Shown: in pieces, positions 8,031 through 15,895 of the stretch | Layout: every line of letters starts with the position of its first letter | How positions within the stretch are numbered: position 1 is the first letter of the stretch | NCBI RefSeq assembly: GCF_014360585.1 | Contig: NZ_JACIXG010000002.1 | Span: forward strand, 62,001-126,000 | Direction: 5' to 3' | Origin: Nocardioides sp. | Lineage (GTDB): Bacteria; Actinomycetota; Actinomycetes; Propionibacteriales; Nocardioidaceae | DNA length: 64,000 nt | The notes under the pieces: generated by a model | The model's input: only the letters and a program-made list of their open reading frames with translations | What the model was told of the DNA's origin: nothing | Databases searched by the model: none | Translations under genes and position numbers: made by a program

Positions 8031-8678
8031 TCAGCGCAGCAGGAGGCGTACGGCGACGTCGATCGACTTCTCGACGTCCTTCTCGTCCATGCGGCCGGTG
8101 ACCCAGGAGATGAGGGCAGAGAGCCATACGTCGGAGATGATCCGGATGATGGCGGCCTCCTCCTCGGTGACCTCGCCGTGGTCGGGGGTGCCGTGCATGG
8201 CGCGGGCGATGACGGTGGTCAGGCTGGTGCCGACCTCGTGGATCTCGCCGGTCACCGACTGGTCGGCGAACATGAAGGCGCGCACCAGGGCCTCGGTGAG
8301 CTTGGGCTGCTTCTGCAGGGCGCGGGTGCGGCGGTTGAGGACGTACATGATCCGCTCGTGGGCGGTCTCGCCCGGCGTCGCGCGGATGGCGGAGCGGTCG
8401 ACGTCCTTGGTGAACTCGCGCGCCAGCGCGGAGACCAGCAGGTGGATCTTCGAGGGGAAGTAGCGGTAGAGGGTGCCGAGGGCAACCTCTGCCTGCTCGG
8501 CGACGGCGCGCATCTGCACGGCGTCGAACCCACCCTCGGCCGCGAGCGAGATCGTGGCGTCGAGGATGCGCCGGCGGCGCTCGCGCTGCGCCGCGGACCC
8601 ACCGGTGGGTGCACTGGTCTGCGCGCCGGTCGATGCGGCGTCGTCGGTGTTGCGTGGCTCCGTGCTGACGGACGTCAC
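8031..8678 (-). CDS. kstR: KstR, TetR-family repressor of cholesterol catabolism
   Basis: A 215-residue TetR regulator. The helix-turn-helix region VQMRAVAEQAEVALGTLYRY and the following FPSKIHLLVSALAREF match mycobacterial KstR almost residue for residue, as does the C-terminal IISDVWLSALISW. KstR represses the upper cholesterol pathway and is released by 3-oxo-cholestenoyl-CoA esters. I chose GTG 8678 because AGGGGGG lies at ideal distance before it; the upstream ATG at 8747 would put the start against the operator and add a tail with no family counterpart. It is divergent from fadE34, as its neighbour in mycobacteria is also fadE34, and two operator copies lie between them, implying autoregulation. 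Confidence 0.92.
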   Translation of the reverse strand: MTSVSTEPRNTDDAASTGAQTSAPTGGSAAQRERRRRILDATISLAAEGGFDAVQMRAVAEQAEVALGTLYRYFPSKIHLLVSALAREFTKDVDRSAIRATPGETAHERIMYVLNRRTRALQKQPKLTEALVRAFMFADQSVTGEIHEVGTSLTTVIARAMHGTPDHGEVTEEEAAIIRIISDVWLSALISWVTGRMDEKDVEKSIDVAVRLLLR

Positions 8679-8750
8679 TGGTGTCCCCCCTAGGACTATG
8701 ACCGGATCTCGGTCTGTGGGTCTCAGGCTAACCGCATCGGCGCCCAAGAG

Positions 8751-8764
8751 TGAAACACGTTCCT
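8751..8764. promoter_or_regulatory. KstR-type operator, one mismatch
   Basis: TGAAACACGTTCCT keeps the AAC and GTT cores but ends in T instead of A. It is 16 bases from an exact box, on the kstR side of the divergent region, so it may help control kstR itself. Confidence 0.6.
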
Positions 8765-8779
8765 TCGTGAGTCTAGACT

Positions 8780-8793
8780 TGTAACACGTTCTA
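8780..8793. promoter_or_regulatory. KstR operator (exact match)
   Basis: TGTAACACGTTCTA fits TnnAACnnGTTnnA fully. It lies 50 bases before fadE34 and about 100 bases before kstR, in the shared control region. Confidence 0.85.
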
Positions 8794-8842
8794 CATCAGG
8801 CTCTATTCCGGACGAAGGCCCCGGAGACAGTAGGAGGTCCCT

Positions 8843-11008
8843 GTGCCGATCGGCATCACCGACGAACACCAAGCCCTCAGCGAGAGCCTGCGCGACTGGG
8901 CGAAGGGCTTGGGCGGCATCGAGCTCGCGCGGGTCGCCGAGGGCGCCGCCTCTGCTGGTTTCGACGACGTGTGGCGCGGCGTGCGGGAGTACGGAGTCGC
9001 AGGCATCGCGGCTCCCGAGCCGAACGGTGGCGGCGGCACGCTGCTGGATGCGGCCGTCGCTCTCGAGGCCTGCGCCCACGAGCTGCTCCCGGGCCCGCTG
9101 CTGGGTAGCGCGGTCGCCGCCTCGCACGCGGGAGCCGCCGGGCTCGACGACATCGTCGATGCAGTCGTCGCCGGCGGCTGCGGGATCGCGCTCGACCCGG
9201 TCCTCGAGCTCGGAGATCGTCTCGCAGGCACCGTTCCGGTCGTCTACGACGGCGGGGGAGCGGCCCACCTGCTGCTCGGCGCTCGTGGTGCCGACGGCGA
9301 GGAGCGCTGGTTCTTCGTGGCTGCGGAGCAGGTGGACGTACGTCCCCAGGTCGGGCCTGATCTGACCAGGCGGGTGGCCGAGGTGCGAGTCGACATCGAT
9401 GCCGGCGAGGCGGTCGAGGTCCCCGGCCTGCGGAGCGAGGCGGTGCGGCGTAGGGCCCTCACGCTCGCTGCGGCAGAGGCCTCCGGTATCGCGCAGTGGT
9501 GCTTGACGACGGCGGTGGAGTACGCGAAGGTGCGCGAGCAGTTCGGCGCGCCGATCGGGTCGTTCCAGGCGATCAAGCACCTGTGCGCGCAGATGCTGGA
9601 GACGGCCGAAGCCGTGGCCGCGACCGCTTGGGACGCGGCCGCCTCGGCCGAGACCGCGCTGTCCGAGCCGGGTGACACCAGCCAGTGGGACTTCGCGGCC
9701 GAGGTCGCCGGCGTCACCGCGCTCGACGGCGCGGTGCGGGCGGCGCAGGACTGCATCCAGGTCCTCGGCGGGATCGGCTTCACCTTCGAGCACGACGCTC
9801 ACCTGTACCTGCGCCGCGCGGTAGCCCTGCGCAGCCTCCTCGGTGGCGGGGACGCCCACGCGGTCGCGCTGGCCGGGCACGCCGTCGCCGGGATCCGTCG
9901 CTCGGTCCGCGTCGACCTCGACGGCAAGGACGAGGAGGTGCGCCCCCGGGTGCGCGAGGCCGTCGCGGCGATCGCAGCCCTCCCCGAGGCCTCCCGCCGT
10001 GACGCGCTCGTCGACGCGGCCTACCTCGCGCCGCACTGGCCCGCTCCGTACGGCCTCGGCGCCGGCCCCGTCGAGCAGCTCGTCATCGAAGAGGAGCTCG
10101 CCGCTGCCGGAGTCGCCCGTCCTGACATCAAGATCGCCGGATGGGCCGTGCCGACCATCCTCGAGCACGGCACGGACGCCCAGCGAGCGCGGTTCGTCGA
10201 GCCTTCGCTGCGTGGCGAGATCACCTGGTGCCAGCTCTTCAGCGAGCCCGGCGCGGGCTCCGACCTGGCCTCGCTGGCGACTCGCGCCGAGCGTGTCGAC
10301 CCTTCGACAAGCTCAGGACACCGCGGCGGCTGGAGGCTGACTGGTCAGAAGGTGTGGACCTCGCTCGCGGCCGATGCCGACTGGGCGATCTGCCTGGCGC
10401 GTACGAACCCCGACGTCCCCAAGCACAAGGGCATCAGCTACTTCCTGGTCGACATGGGCAGCGAGGGGATCGACGTCCGCCCGCTGCGCGAGCTGACCGG
10501 TGACGCGCTCTTCAACGAGGTCTTCCTCGACGGGGTCTTCGTGCCCGACGAGCTCGTCGTCGGCGACGTCGACGGCGGCTGGCGGCTGGCGCGCACGACG
10601 CTGGCCAACGAGCGGGTCGCGATGGCCTCGACCAACCTCGGTGGCAGCGTCGAGCGCGCGGTGGCGCTGGCAGTGGACCGAGGCGAGGCCGAGCTGGCAA
10701 GGATCGGCCACGCCGTCGCGCTCTCCTCGGTGTGCGCGCTGCTCGGTGTCCGCTCCACGCTCAAGGCGCTCGCCGGCCACGGGCCCGGGGCGGAGTCGTC
10801 GGTGGCCAAGCTCCTGACGGTGCGCAACCGCCAGGACGCCTCCGAGCTCGTCGTCGACCTCCTCGGCCCGCTCGCGCTCACCGACGACCCCCAGGTGCGC
10901 GAGGATCTGCACCAGTCCCAGCTGACTCGTTGTCTCTCCATTGCCGGCGGCACCACCCAGGTGCTCCGCAACGTGGCCGCCGAGCACCTGCTCGGCCTCC
11001 CGCGCTGA
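8843..11008 (+). CDS. fadE34: Double acyl-CoA dehydrogenase, FadE34/ChsE3-like
   Basis: A 721-residue protein starting at GTG 8843 behind TAGGAGGT. Two acyl-CoA dehydrogenase halves are fused: residues about 1-350 (end marked by QVLGGIGFTFEHDAHLYLRR) and about 360-721 (with SEPGAGSDLASLATRAE, LTGQKVWTSLA and C-terminal IAGGTTQVLRNVAAEHLLG). Length and layout match mycobacterial FadE34 (about 711 residues), an unusual monomer-fused dehydrogenase of steroid side-chain CoA esters that is likewise next to kstR. An in-frame repeat-derived insertion gives PSTSSG at about residues 487-492, between the two strands of the FAD-binding domain. Both KstR boxes upstream predict steroid induction. Confidence 0.9.
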   Translation: MPIGITDEHQALSESLRDWAKGLGGIELARVAEGAASAGFDDVWRGVREYGVAGIAAPEPNGGGGTLLDAAVALEACAHELLPGPLLGSAVAASHAGAAGLDDIVDAVVAGGCGIALDPVLELGDRLAGTVPVVYDGGGAAHLLLGARGADGEERWFFVAAEQVDVRPQVGPDLTRRVAEVRVDIDAGEAVEVPGLRSEAVRRRALTLAAAEASGIAQWCLTTAVEYAKVREQFGAPIGSFQAIKHLCAQMLETAEAVAATAWDAAASAETALSEPGDTSQWDFAAEVAGVTALDGAVRAAQDCIQVLGGIGFTFEHDAHLYLRRAVALRSLLGGGDAHAVALAGHAVAGIRRSVRVDLDGKDEEVRPRVREAVAAIAALPEASRRDALVDAAYLAPHWPAPYGLGAGPVEQLVIEEELAAAGVARPDIKIAGWAVPTILEHGTDAQRARFVEPSLRGEITWCQLFSEPGAGSDLASLATRAERVDPSTSSGHRGGWRLTGQKVWTSLAADADWAICLARTNPDVPKHKGISYFLVDMGSEGIDVRPLRELTGDALFNEVFLDGVFVPDELVVGDVDGGWRLARTTLANERVAMASTNLGGSVERAVALAVDRGEAELARIGHAVALSSVCALLGVRSTLKALAGHGPGAESSVAKLLTVRNRQDASELVVDLLGPLALTDDPQVREDLHQSQLTRCLSIAGGTTQVLRNVAAEHLLGLPR
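10293..10322 (+). repeat. Dispersed repeat inserted in frame in fadE34
   Basis: The segment contains CCTTCGACAAGCTCAGG flanked by GTGTC and GACAC as a short inverted pair. It encodes VDPSTSSGH between RAER and GGWRLTGQ, where acyl-CoA dehydrogenases normally have only a short turn. PSTSSG is the translation of a repeat that I know to recur in high-GC actinobacterial genomes. Confidence 0.7.
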
Positions 11009-11023
11009 ACCGCTGAACCGCCG

Positions 11024-12247
11024 TCAGCCGAGTCGGGCGCCGGCGCGTTCGCGATGCCACAGCAGCCAGCGCTCGACCGCCGCCACGGCGTGGTGGGCCC
11101 GGATGCCGCCGAAGACGTCGAAGGCGTGCTGGGCGCCCGGCATCTCGACGTACGTCACCGTCGCCTTGGAAACCTCGCGCAGCCGAGCGACGAAGGAGAG
11201 GGCCTGGCGCTTGGAGACCAGCGTGTCGAGCGCTCCGTGGAGCACGAAGAAGTCGGGGGCGTCCTCGGTGATGTGGTTGATCGGTGAGGCCTGGCGGAAG
11301 TCCTCGATGGTGGCGCCCTCGGGCATGATCTTCTGGGTCCACAGTCCATCGCGCACCCGGGCGGTGTAGCGGTCCCCGTCCTCGCCGGCCACGTCGTAGA
11401 CCCCGTAGAACGGTACGCAGGCGGCGACCCGTGTGTCCGCGTCCTCGAACCCGGGCTGGAACGGCGCGAAACCAGGCGTGAGCGCTGCGAGCGCGGCCAG
11501 GTGACCGCCCGCCGAGCCGCCCGTCGCGACGACGTAGTCGGGGTCGCCGCCGTAGTCGGCGATGTGCTCGTGCACCCACGCCAGGGCGCGTTTCACGTCG
11601 ACGATCTGTGCCGGCCAGCGGTGCTTGGGTGCGAGCCGGTAGTTGATCGTCACGCAGACCCAGCCGTTGGCTGCGGCCATCCGGTTCATCAGCAGCTGTC
11701 CCTGCTGCTCCTTGGAGCCCAAGGTCCAGGCGCCGCCATGCACGTGGAATAGCACGGGCGCCGTGATGACCTCGACACCGGCCGGGCGGTAGATGTCGAG
11801 CCTGGCGCGGCTGCTGTCGCTGTCGGCGTACGCGACGTCATGGATCACCTCGACCGCCGGGTTCTTCATCCGGAACGGCCGGGCGAGCTGGGCGAGGTCG
11901 AGCGGCGTCCGCTCGCCCGGGGGCGCTCCGAGGGTCTCGGTGAGCGCCTCCTCGAGAAGGCTGCGTGCGGACCCGGCGCGGTAGGTGTTGAGTGCGAAGC
12001 CGGCGGCGGCAGCACCCGCGAGCGCGAGCCCGAGCGGCGAGACCTTGCGTCGGACGGCCGAGACGGCGGTGTCCGTGATGCCGAGCGCCAGCAGCTGCGG
12101 AGCCAGGTCGCCGGCGAGCCAGCCGGCGGCGAAGGAACCGATCGCGCCGCGCGGCCCGGTCCGGTCGACGGGCGGCCACAGGGCGTTGGCTGCGAGGGCG
12201 GCGAGGGCGGCCTGGCGGGCGGTGTGTGCACGAGGAAGTCGGGCCAT
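11024..12247 (-). CDS. Alpha/beta-hydrolase esterase, HSL/LipC-like
   Basis: A 407-residue hydrolase starting at ATG 12247. The N-terminal 120 residues are Ala-rich with two weak hydrophobic segments, as in mycobacterial LipC-type esterases. The catalytic domain has the oxyanion motif HVHGGAW (about residue 170), the nucleophile elbow GGSAGGHL (about residue 246), and late Asp and His in HGALDTLVSKRQA and GAQHAFD. It may hydrolyse sterol or short-chain lipid esters. It runs towards fadE34 and away from the chsE operon whose KstR box at 12296 lies 49 bases from its start, so that box could also affect it. Confidence 0.8.
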   Translation of the reverse strand: MARLPRAHTARQAALAALAANALWPPVDRTGPRGAIGSFAAGWLAGDLAPQLLALGITDTAVSAVRRKVSPLGLALAGAAAAGFALNTYRAGSARSLLEEALTETLGAPPGERTPLDLAQLARPFRMKNPAVEVIHDVAYADSDSSRARLDIYRPAGVEVITAPVLFHVHGGAWTLGSKEQQGQLLMNRMAAANGWVCVTINYRLAPKHRWPAQIVDVKRALAWVHEHIADYGGDPDYVVATGGSAGGHLAALAALTPGFAPFQPGFEDADTRVAACVPFYGVYDVAGEDGDRYTARVRDGLWTQKIMPEGATIEDFRQASPINHITEDAPDFFVLHGALDTLVSKRQALSFVARLREVSKATVTYVEMPGAQHAFDVFGGIRAHHAVAAVERWLLWHRERAGARLG

Positions 12248-12295
12248 GATGCGAGGTTAGTGGGCCACCGGGAGTCACACTGCTGACATGCAAAC

Positions 12296-12309
12296 TAGAA
12301 CACGTTACA
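12296..12309. promoter_or_regulatory. KstR operator (exact match)
   Basis: TAGAACACGTTACA fits the consensus fully. It lies only 9 bases before the ATG of the chsE1-chsE2 fusion, so bound KstR would cover the promoter or ribosome site of the side-chain operon. It is also 49 bases from the divergent esterase start. Confidence 0.85.
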
Positions 12310-12318
12310 GTTTGGCCC

Positions 12319-14493
12319 ATGGGAGACGAGACACTCGATGCGGTACGCAGTGTGGTGGCCGAGGTGCTCGCCCGCGACTCCGACCGCGGCGACTGGTCGG
12401 CCTGGGCGAGTGCCGGGCTGACCGCGCTGCCGGTGCCGGAGACGTACGGCGGAGAGGGCTTCGGGCTCGGCGAGATCGCGGTGCTGCTGCGCGAGGCCGG
12501 ACGCCAGGCGGTGCGCGTGCCGGTATGGGAGACCCTGGCTGTCGGCGCCCTCACCCTGGCCGGTCACGGCACCCCCGAGCAGCAGCACAGGATCCTGCCC
12601 GGCGTCGCCTCCGGTCAGACGCTGCTCACCCCGGCCTGGCTCGAGCGCGGGCGGCCCGAAGTGCCGACCACCACCTTCCGAGACGGCACGGTCTCGGGAC
12701 GCAAGACCGCGGTGACCTACGCCGCGGACGCCTCGCTCCTTCTGGTCACCGCGACGGTGGGGGAGCGGCAGGTCGTGGTGCTCGTCGACCCGTCCGCCGA
12801 GGGCGTGACCCTGCTCCCGGCGAGCACGTCCAGCACCGTCCCGCAGCACACCCTCGTGCTCGAGAACGCCCCGGCCGAGGTGCTCGACGAGGGCGCCTAC
12901 GAGGCTCTGATCGGGCTGGCGACCGCAGGCCTGGCGGTGACCTGTGCCGGGGTGCTGGCCGGAGCGCGCGACCTGACCGCGGCGTACGTCTCCGGGCGGC
13001 GGCAGTTCGGCCGAGCGCTGGCCGAGTTCCAGGCCGTCGCGCTGCAGATGGCCGACGTCTACGTCGCCTCCCGCACGCTCGACCTCGCCGCCGACAACGC
13101 GGTCGCCGCCGTGACCAGCGGACATTCCTCCGCGACGGACCTGAGGGTGGCCGCCTACTGGGCCAGCCAGGTGGCGCCGTCCGCCTTCCGCACCTGCCAC
13201 CACCTCCACGGCGGCATGGGTGTGGACGTGACCTACCCGCTGCTCGCGTTCACCACCTGGGGCACCGACATCGCTCACCTGCTCGACACGCCGGCCGCGG
13301 CCGTCCCGGTCGAGACCGACGAGGCCAAGAACCTCGAGCTGACCGCGGCGCAGCGTTCGCTGAAAGCCGAGGTCAGAGCCTACTTCGCGGATCTCTCGCA
13401 CCAGGACGAGCCGGGCGACCCCGGCCCCGAGGGGTCCTGGGACCGGCACGGCCCGACCTACCAGAAGCTCATCAAGCAGCTGGGCGACGACGGCTGGATG
13501 GGCGTCGGCTGGCCCAGGGAGTACGGCGGCCACGGCCTCGGCGAGGTCGAGCAGACGATCTTCGCGAACGAGGCCCAGTACGCCGACGTGCACCTGCCGG
13601 CGGTGACCCTGCAGACGGTCGGCCCGACCCTGATCCGCTACGGCACGTCGAAGCAGAAGGAGATGTTCCTCAACCGGATCCTCGCCGGGGAGGTGCACTT
13701 CGCGATCGGCTACTCCGAGGCCGAGGCCGGCACAGACCTGGCCTCGCTCCGTACGACGGCCAGGCTGGACGGCGATCACTACGTCGTCAACGGCCAGAAG
13801 CTCTGGACCACCGGCGGCCACGCGGCCGACTACATCTGGCTGGCCGTACGCACCGACCCTGACGCGCCCAAGCACAAGGGCATCTCGATCCTCATCGTCG
13901 ACACCACCGACGCGGGCTTCTCCTGGACCCCGATCATCACCGCCGACGGCTCCCACCACGTCAACGCGACGTACTTCAACGACGTCCGTGTCCCTGCCGA
14001 CATGCTGGTGGGGGAGGAGAACAGGGGCTGGAAGCTGATCACAACCCAGCTCAACCACGAGCGGGTCATGCTCGGACCCGCCGGACGGATCGAGGGTTTG
14101 CGCGACCGCGTCCTGCGCTGGGCCACCGCTCAGGGGGTCACCGACAGCCCGGACGTACGCGCGCTCATCGGGAAGACCACCGCCGTCTTCCGGGTCAACG
14201 AGCTCCTCAACTGGGCGGTCGCCAAGGCCGGCCAGGCCGGCGAGATCGAGGTCGCGGACGCGTCCGCGTCGAAGGTCTTCGCCGCCGATCAGGTCCAGCA
14301 CCTGCTCGCCGACCTGATCGCGCTGGTGCACCGTCACGGTGACCCTGGAGATCCGGTCACGAAGAGCCTGCTCGACTATCTCGACGCCCAAGCGAAGCGG
14401 AACCTCGTGCTCACCTTCGGCGGCGGTGTCCAGGAGGTCCAGCGCGAGCTGATCGCGATGTTCGGTCTCGGGATGCCGAGGGTGCCGCGATGA
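12319..14493 (+). CDS. chsE1-chsE2: Fused ChsE1-ChsE2 (FadE28-FadE29) acyl-CoA dehydrogenase
   Basis: A 724-residue two-domain acyl-CoA dehydrogenase. Residues 1 to about 337 are ChsE1/FadE28-like (SGRRQFGRALAEFQAVALQM, then HLHGGMGVDVTYPLLAF). From about residue 338 the protein follows mycobacterial FadE29/ChsE2 closely: GVGWPREYGGHG, AIGYSEAEAGTDLASLRTTA, HKGISILIVDTTD, NHERVMLGPAGR and C-terminal KRNLVLTFGGGVQEV. In Mycobacterium tuberculosis ChsE1 and ChsE2 are separate chains of an alpha2beta2 enzyme that dehydrogenates the 3-carbon side-chain CoA ester. Here one chain carries both. The next genes are the hydratase and aldolase of the same pathway, in the same order. Confidence 0.88.
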   Translation: MGDETLDAVRSVVAEVLARDSDRGDWSAWASAGLTALPVPETYGGEGFGLGEIAVLLREAGRQAVRVPVWETLAVGALTLAGHGTPEQQHRILPGVASGQTLLTPAWLERGRPEVPTTTFRDGTVSGRKTAVTYAADASLLLVTATVGERQVVVLVDPSAEGVTLLPASTSSTVPQHTLVLENAPAEVLDEGAYEALIGLATAGLAVTCAGVLAGARDLTAAYVSGRRQFGRALAEFQAVALQMADVYVASRTLDLAADNAVAAVTSGHSSATDLRVAAYWASQVAPSAFRTCHHLHGGMGVDVTYPLLAFTTWGTDIAHLLDTPAAAVPVETDEAKNLELTAAQRSLKAEVRAYFADLSHQDEPGDPGPEGSWDRHGPTYQKLIKQLGDDGWMGVGWPREYGGHGLGEVEQTIFANEAQYADVHLPAVTLQTVGPTLIRYGTSKQKEMFLNRILAGEVHFAIGYSEAEAGTDLASLRTTARLDGDHYVVNGQKLWTTGGHAADYIWLAVRTDPDAPKHKGISILIVDTTDAGFSWTPIITADGSHHVNATYFNDVRVPADMLVGEENRGWKLITTQLNHERVMLGPAGRIEGLRDRVLRWATAQGVTDSPDVRALIGKTTAVFRVNELLNWAVAKAGQAGEIEVADASASKVFAADQVQHLLADLIALVHRHGDPGDPVTKSLLDYLDAQAKRNLVLTFGGGVQEVQRELIAMFGLGMPRVPR

Positions 14494-15014
14494 GCACGGA
14501 AGCGAGGCAGACCCTGGTGGACGAGGCCGTCCACGAGAAGATCATGGCCGCCGCCGACGAGATCAAGGCCTGGGGAGAGGCCGCCGCGCGCGACGCCCGC
14601 GACCTGGTCAACCAGCCCACCATCAACAACTGGCTCGAGGCGATGGGCCTGGACTCCGATCGGTTTCGCCAGGGCGAGGCGCCACCCTCGATGGCGCAGG
14701 TCTGGACGATGTACGGACAAGGCGGGCGGCACCCCGACCGTGATCCGCTCCACGCGATGATGAACGTGCTCAGCGATGCCGGCTTCAACGGCGTCCTCGG
14801 CACCAACTCCGAGCAGAGCTACGACCGCTACCTCCGCGTCGGCGAGCAGGTCCGGGTCACCACGGCGCTCGACTCGGTCGTCGGTCCGAAGAGCACCGGC
14901 ATGGGCGTCGGCTACTTCGTGACCTCCAAGAGCACCTGGTACGTCGGCGAGGAGCGAGTCGCGACCATGCTGTTCCGCGTCCTCAAGTTCATCCCCAAGG
15001 GAGGTGCCTCATGA
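14490..15014 (+). CDS. chsH2: ChsH2 hydratase (MaoC) part, separate gene
   Basis: A 174-residue hot-dog (MaoC-like) protein starting at ATG 14490, overlapping the fused dehydrogenase stop as ATGA. It corresponds to the N-terminal hydratase half of mycobacterial ChsH2, with segments such as NQPTINNWLEAMG, GTNSEQSYDRYLRVGEQVRV and KSTGMGVGYFV. ChsH2 pairs with ChsH1 to hydrate the 17(20)-ene CoA ester. In M. tuberculosis ChsH2 (about 311 residues) also carries a DUF35 domain; here that domain is a separate gene directly downstream, overlapping by four bases. Confidence 0.87.
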   Translation: MSTEARQTLVDEAVHEKIMAAADEIKAWGEAAARDARDLVNQPTINNWLEAMGLDSDRFRQGEAPPSMAQVWTMYGQGGRHPDRDPLHAMMNVLSDAGFNGVLGTNSEQSYDRYLRVGEQVRVTTALDSVVGPKSTGMGVGYFVTSKSTWYVGEERVATMLFRVLKFIPKGGAS

Positions 15015-15418
15015 GCGGCCCCGTGCGACCCGTGATCGGCCGGGACAACGCGTACTTCTTCGAAGGCACCGCCAAGCAAGAGCTCCGCATCCAGAGCTGC
15101 AACGCCTGCGGCACCCTGCGGCACCCGCCGGGTCCGGCATGCCTGAGCTGCGAGGCGTACGACCGCGGTCACGTCGTCGCCCGAGGCGAGGGCACCGTCT
15201 ACTCGTTCACCGTGATCCACGCCCCGAAGCTTCCCGGCAAGGAGCTCCCGCTGGTGGTTGCCCTGCTGGATCTGCCCGAGGGCGTACGCATGGTGGCCGA
15301 GGTGACCGACGTGCCGCCGGAGGGTGAGAACGCCCTGAAGATCGGCGAGGGCCTGGTCGTCGACTGGAACGTCATCGACGAGGAGCTGACGCTCCCGATC
15401 TGGAGGAGGAAACCGTGA
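15011..15418 (+). CDS. chsH2: ChsH2 DUF35 (OB-fold, zinc ribbon) part, separate gene
   Basis: A 135-residue DUF35 protein starting at ATG 15011 (ATGA overlap). Two cysteine pairs, CNACG and CLSC at about residues 28-45, form the rubredoxin-like zinc ribbon; the rest is the acyl-CoA-associated OB fold (GTVYSFTVIHAP, VVALLDLPEGVRMVAEV). In mycobacteria this domain is the C-terminal half of ChsH2 and docks the Ltp2 aldolase, linking hydration with the retro-aldol step. Length and position show that it is the detached half, not a random DUF35 gene. Confidence 0.87.
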   Translation: MSGPVRPVIGRDNAYFFEGTAKQELRIQSCNACGTLRHPPGPACLSCEAYDRGHVVARGEGTVYSFTVIHAPKLPGKELPLVVALLDLPEGVRMVAEVTDVPPEGENALKIGEGLVVDWNVIDEELTLPIWRRKP

Positions 15419-15795
15419 TGAAGGCTGGCGACGAGATCCCGGTCTGGGTGCTCCCGATCACCCCGACGCTGGTCGTCTCGACGGCGATCGCGACGCGCGA
15501 CTTCCAAGACGTGCACCACGATCGCGACCGGGCCCAGGCGGCCGGATCGAAGGACATCTTCATGAACATCCTGACCTCGACGGCGCTGTGCGAGCGCTAC
15601 GTCACCGACTGGGCGGGGACCGACGTGCAGATCAAGGGCATCTCGATCCGCCTGGGTGCGCCGGCCTACCCCTACGACACGCTGTCCTTCTCCGGTGAGG
15701 TCATCGAGGTGGCCGACGGCGAGGCCACGATCAAAGTGACCGGCGAGGTATCCGTGGGGGCGCACGTGACCGGAACCGTGAGGGTCGCCGCATGA
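15418..15795 (+). CDS. chsH1: ChsH1, MaoC-like steroid enoyl-CoA hydratase subunit
   Basis: A 125-residue hot-dog protein. ATG 15418 overlaps the previous TGA and has GGAGGAGGA eight bases before it; GTG 15415 is the alternative. The hydratase-2 signature Asp-x4-His is present in TRDFQDVHHDRDRA (about residues 27-40), so this subunit carries the catalytic pair while the ChsH2 hydratase chain lacks an obvious one. Length agrees with mycobacterial ChsH1 (about 129). It acts with the ChsH2 hydratase chain on the shortened steroid side chain. Confidence 0.88.
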   Translation: MKAGDEIPVWVLPITPTLVVSTAIATRDFQDVHHDRDRAQAAGSKDIFMNILTSTALCERYVTDWAGTDVQIKGISIRLGAPAYPYDTLSFSGEVIEVADGEATIKVTGEVSVGAHVTGTVRVAA

Positions 15796-15806
15796 TGGCC
15801 GACGGC

Positions 15807-15873
15807 GGGGTAGTCCGGGAGCGAACTGCCCAAATACTCGCCGGTAATAGGCAGTTCGCTACCGGACTACCCC
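15807..15873. repeat. Near-perfect hairpin inside the side-chain operon
   Basis: The arms at 15807-15830 and 15850-15873 are 24 bases each, complementary with a single mismatch, around a 19-base loop. They begin GGGGTAGTCCGG and contain GCGAACTGCC. The hairpin fills most of the 100 bases between chsH1 and ltp2. It has no trailing T run; it could attenuate read-through, protect the upstream mRNA, or be a mobile palindrome. Confidence 0.85.
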
Positions 15874-15895
15874 GACCGCGACCTCTGGAGAGCGC

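Noticed and set aside
8679..8747. Longer kstR start at 8747
   Set aside because: It would begin four bases from an operator and lacks a ribosome site. GTG 8678 has a strong one and gives the family length.
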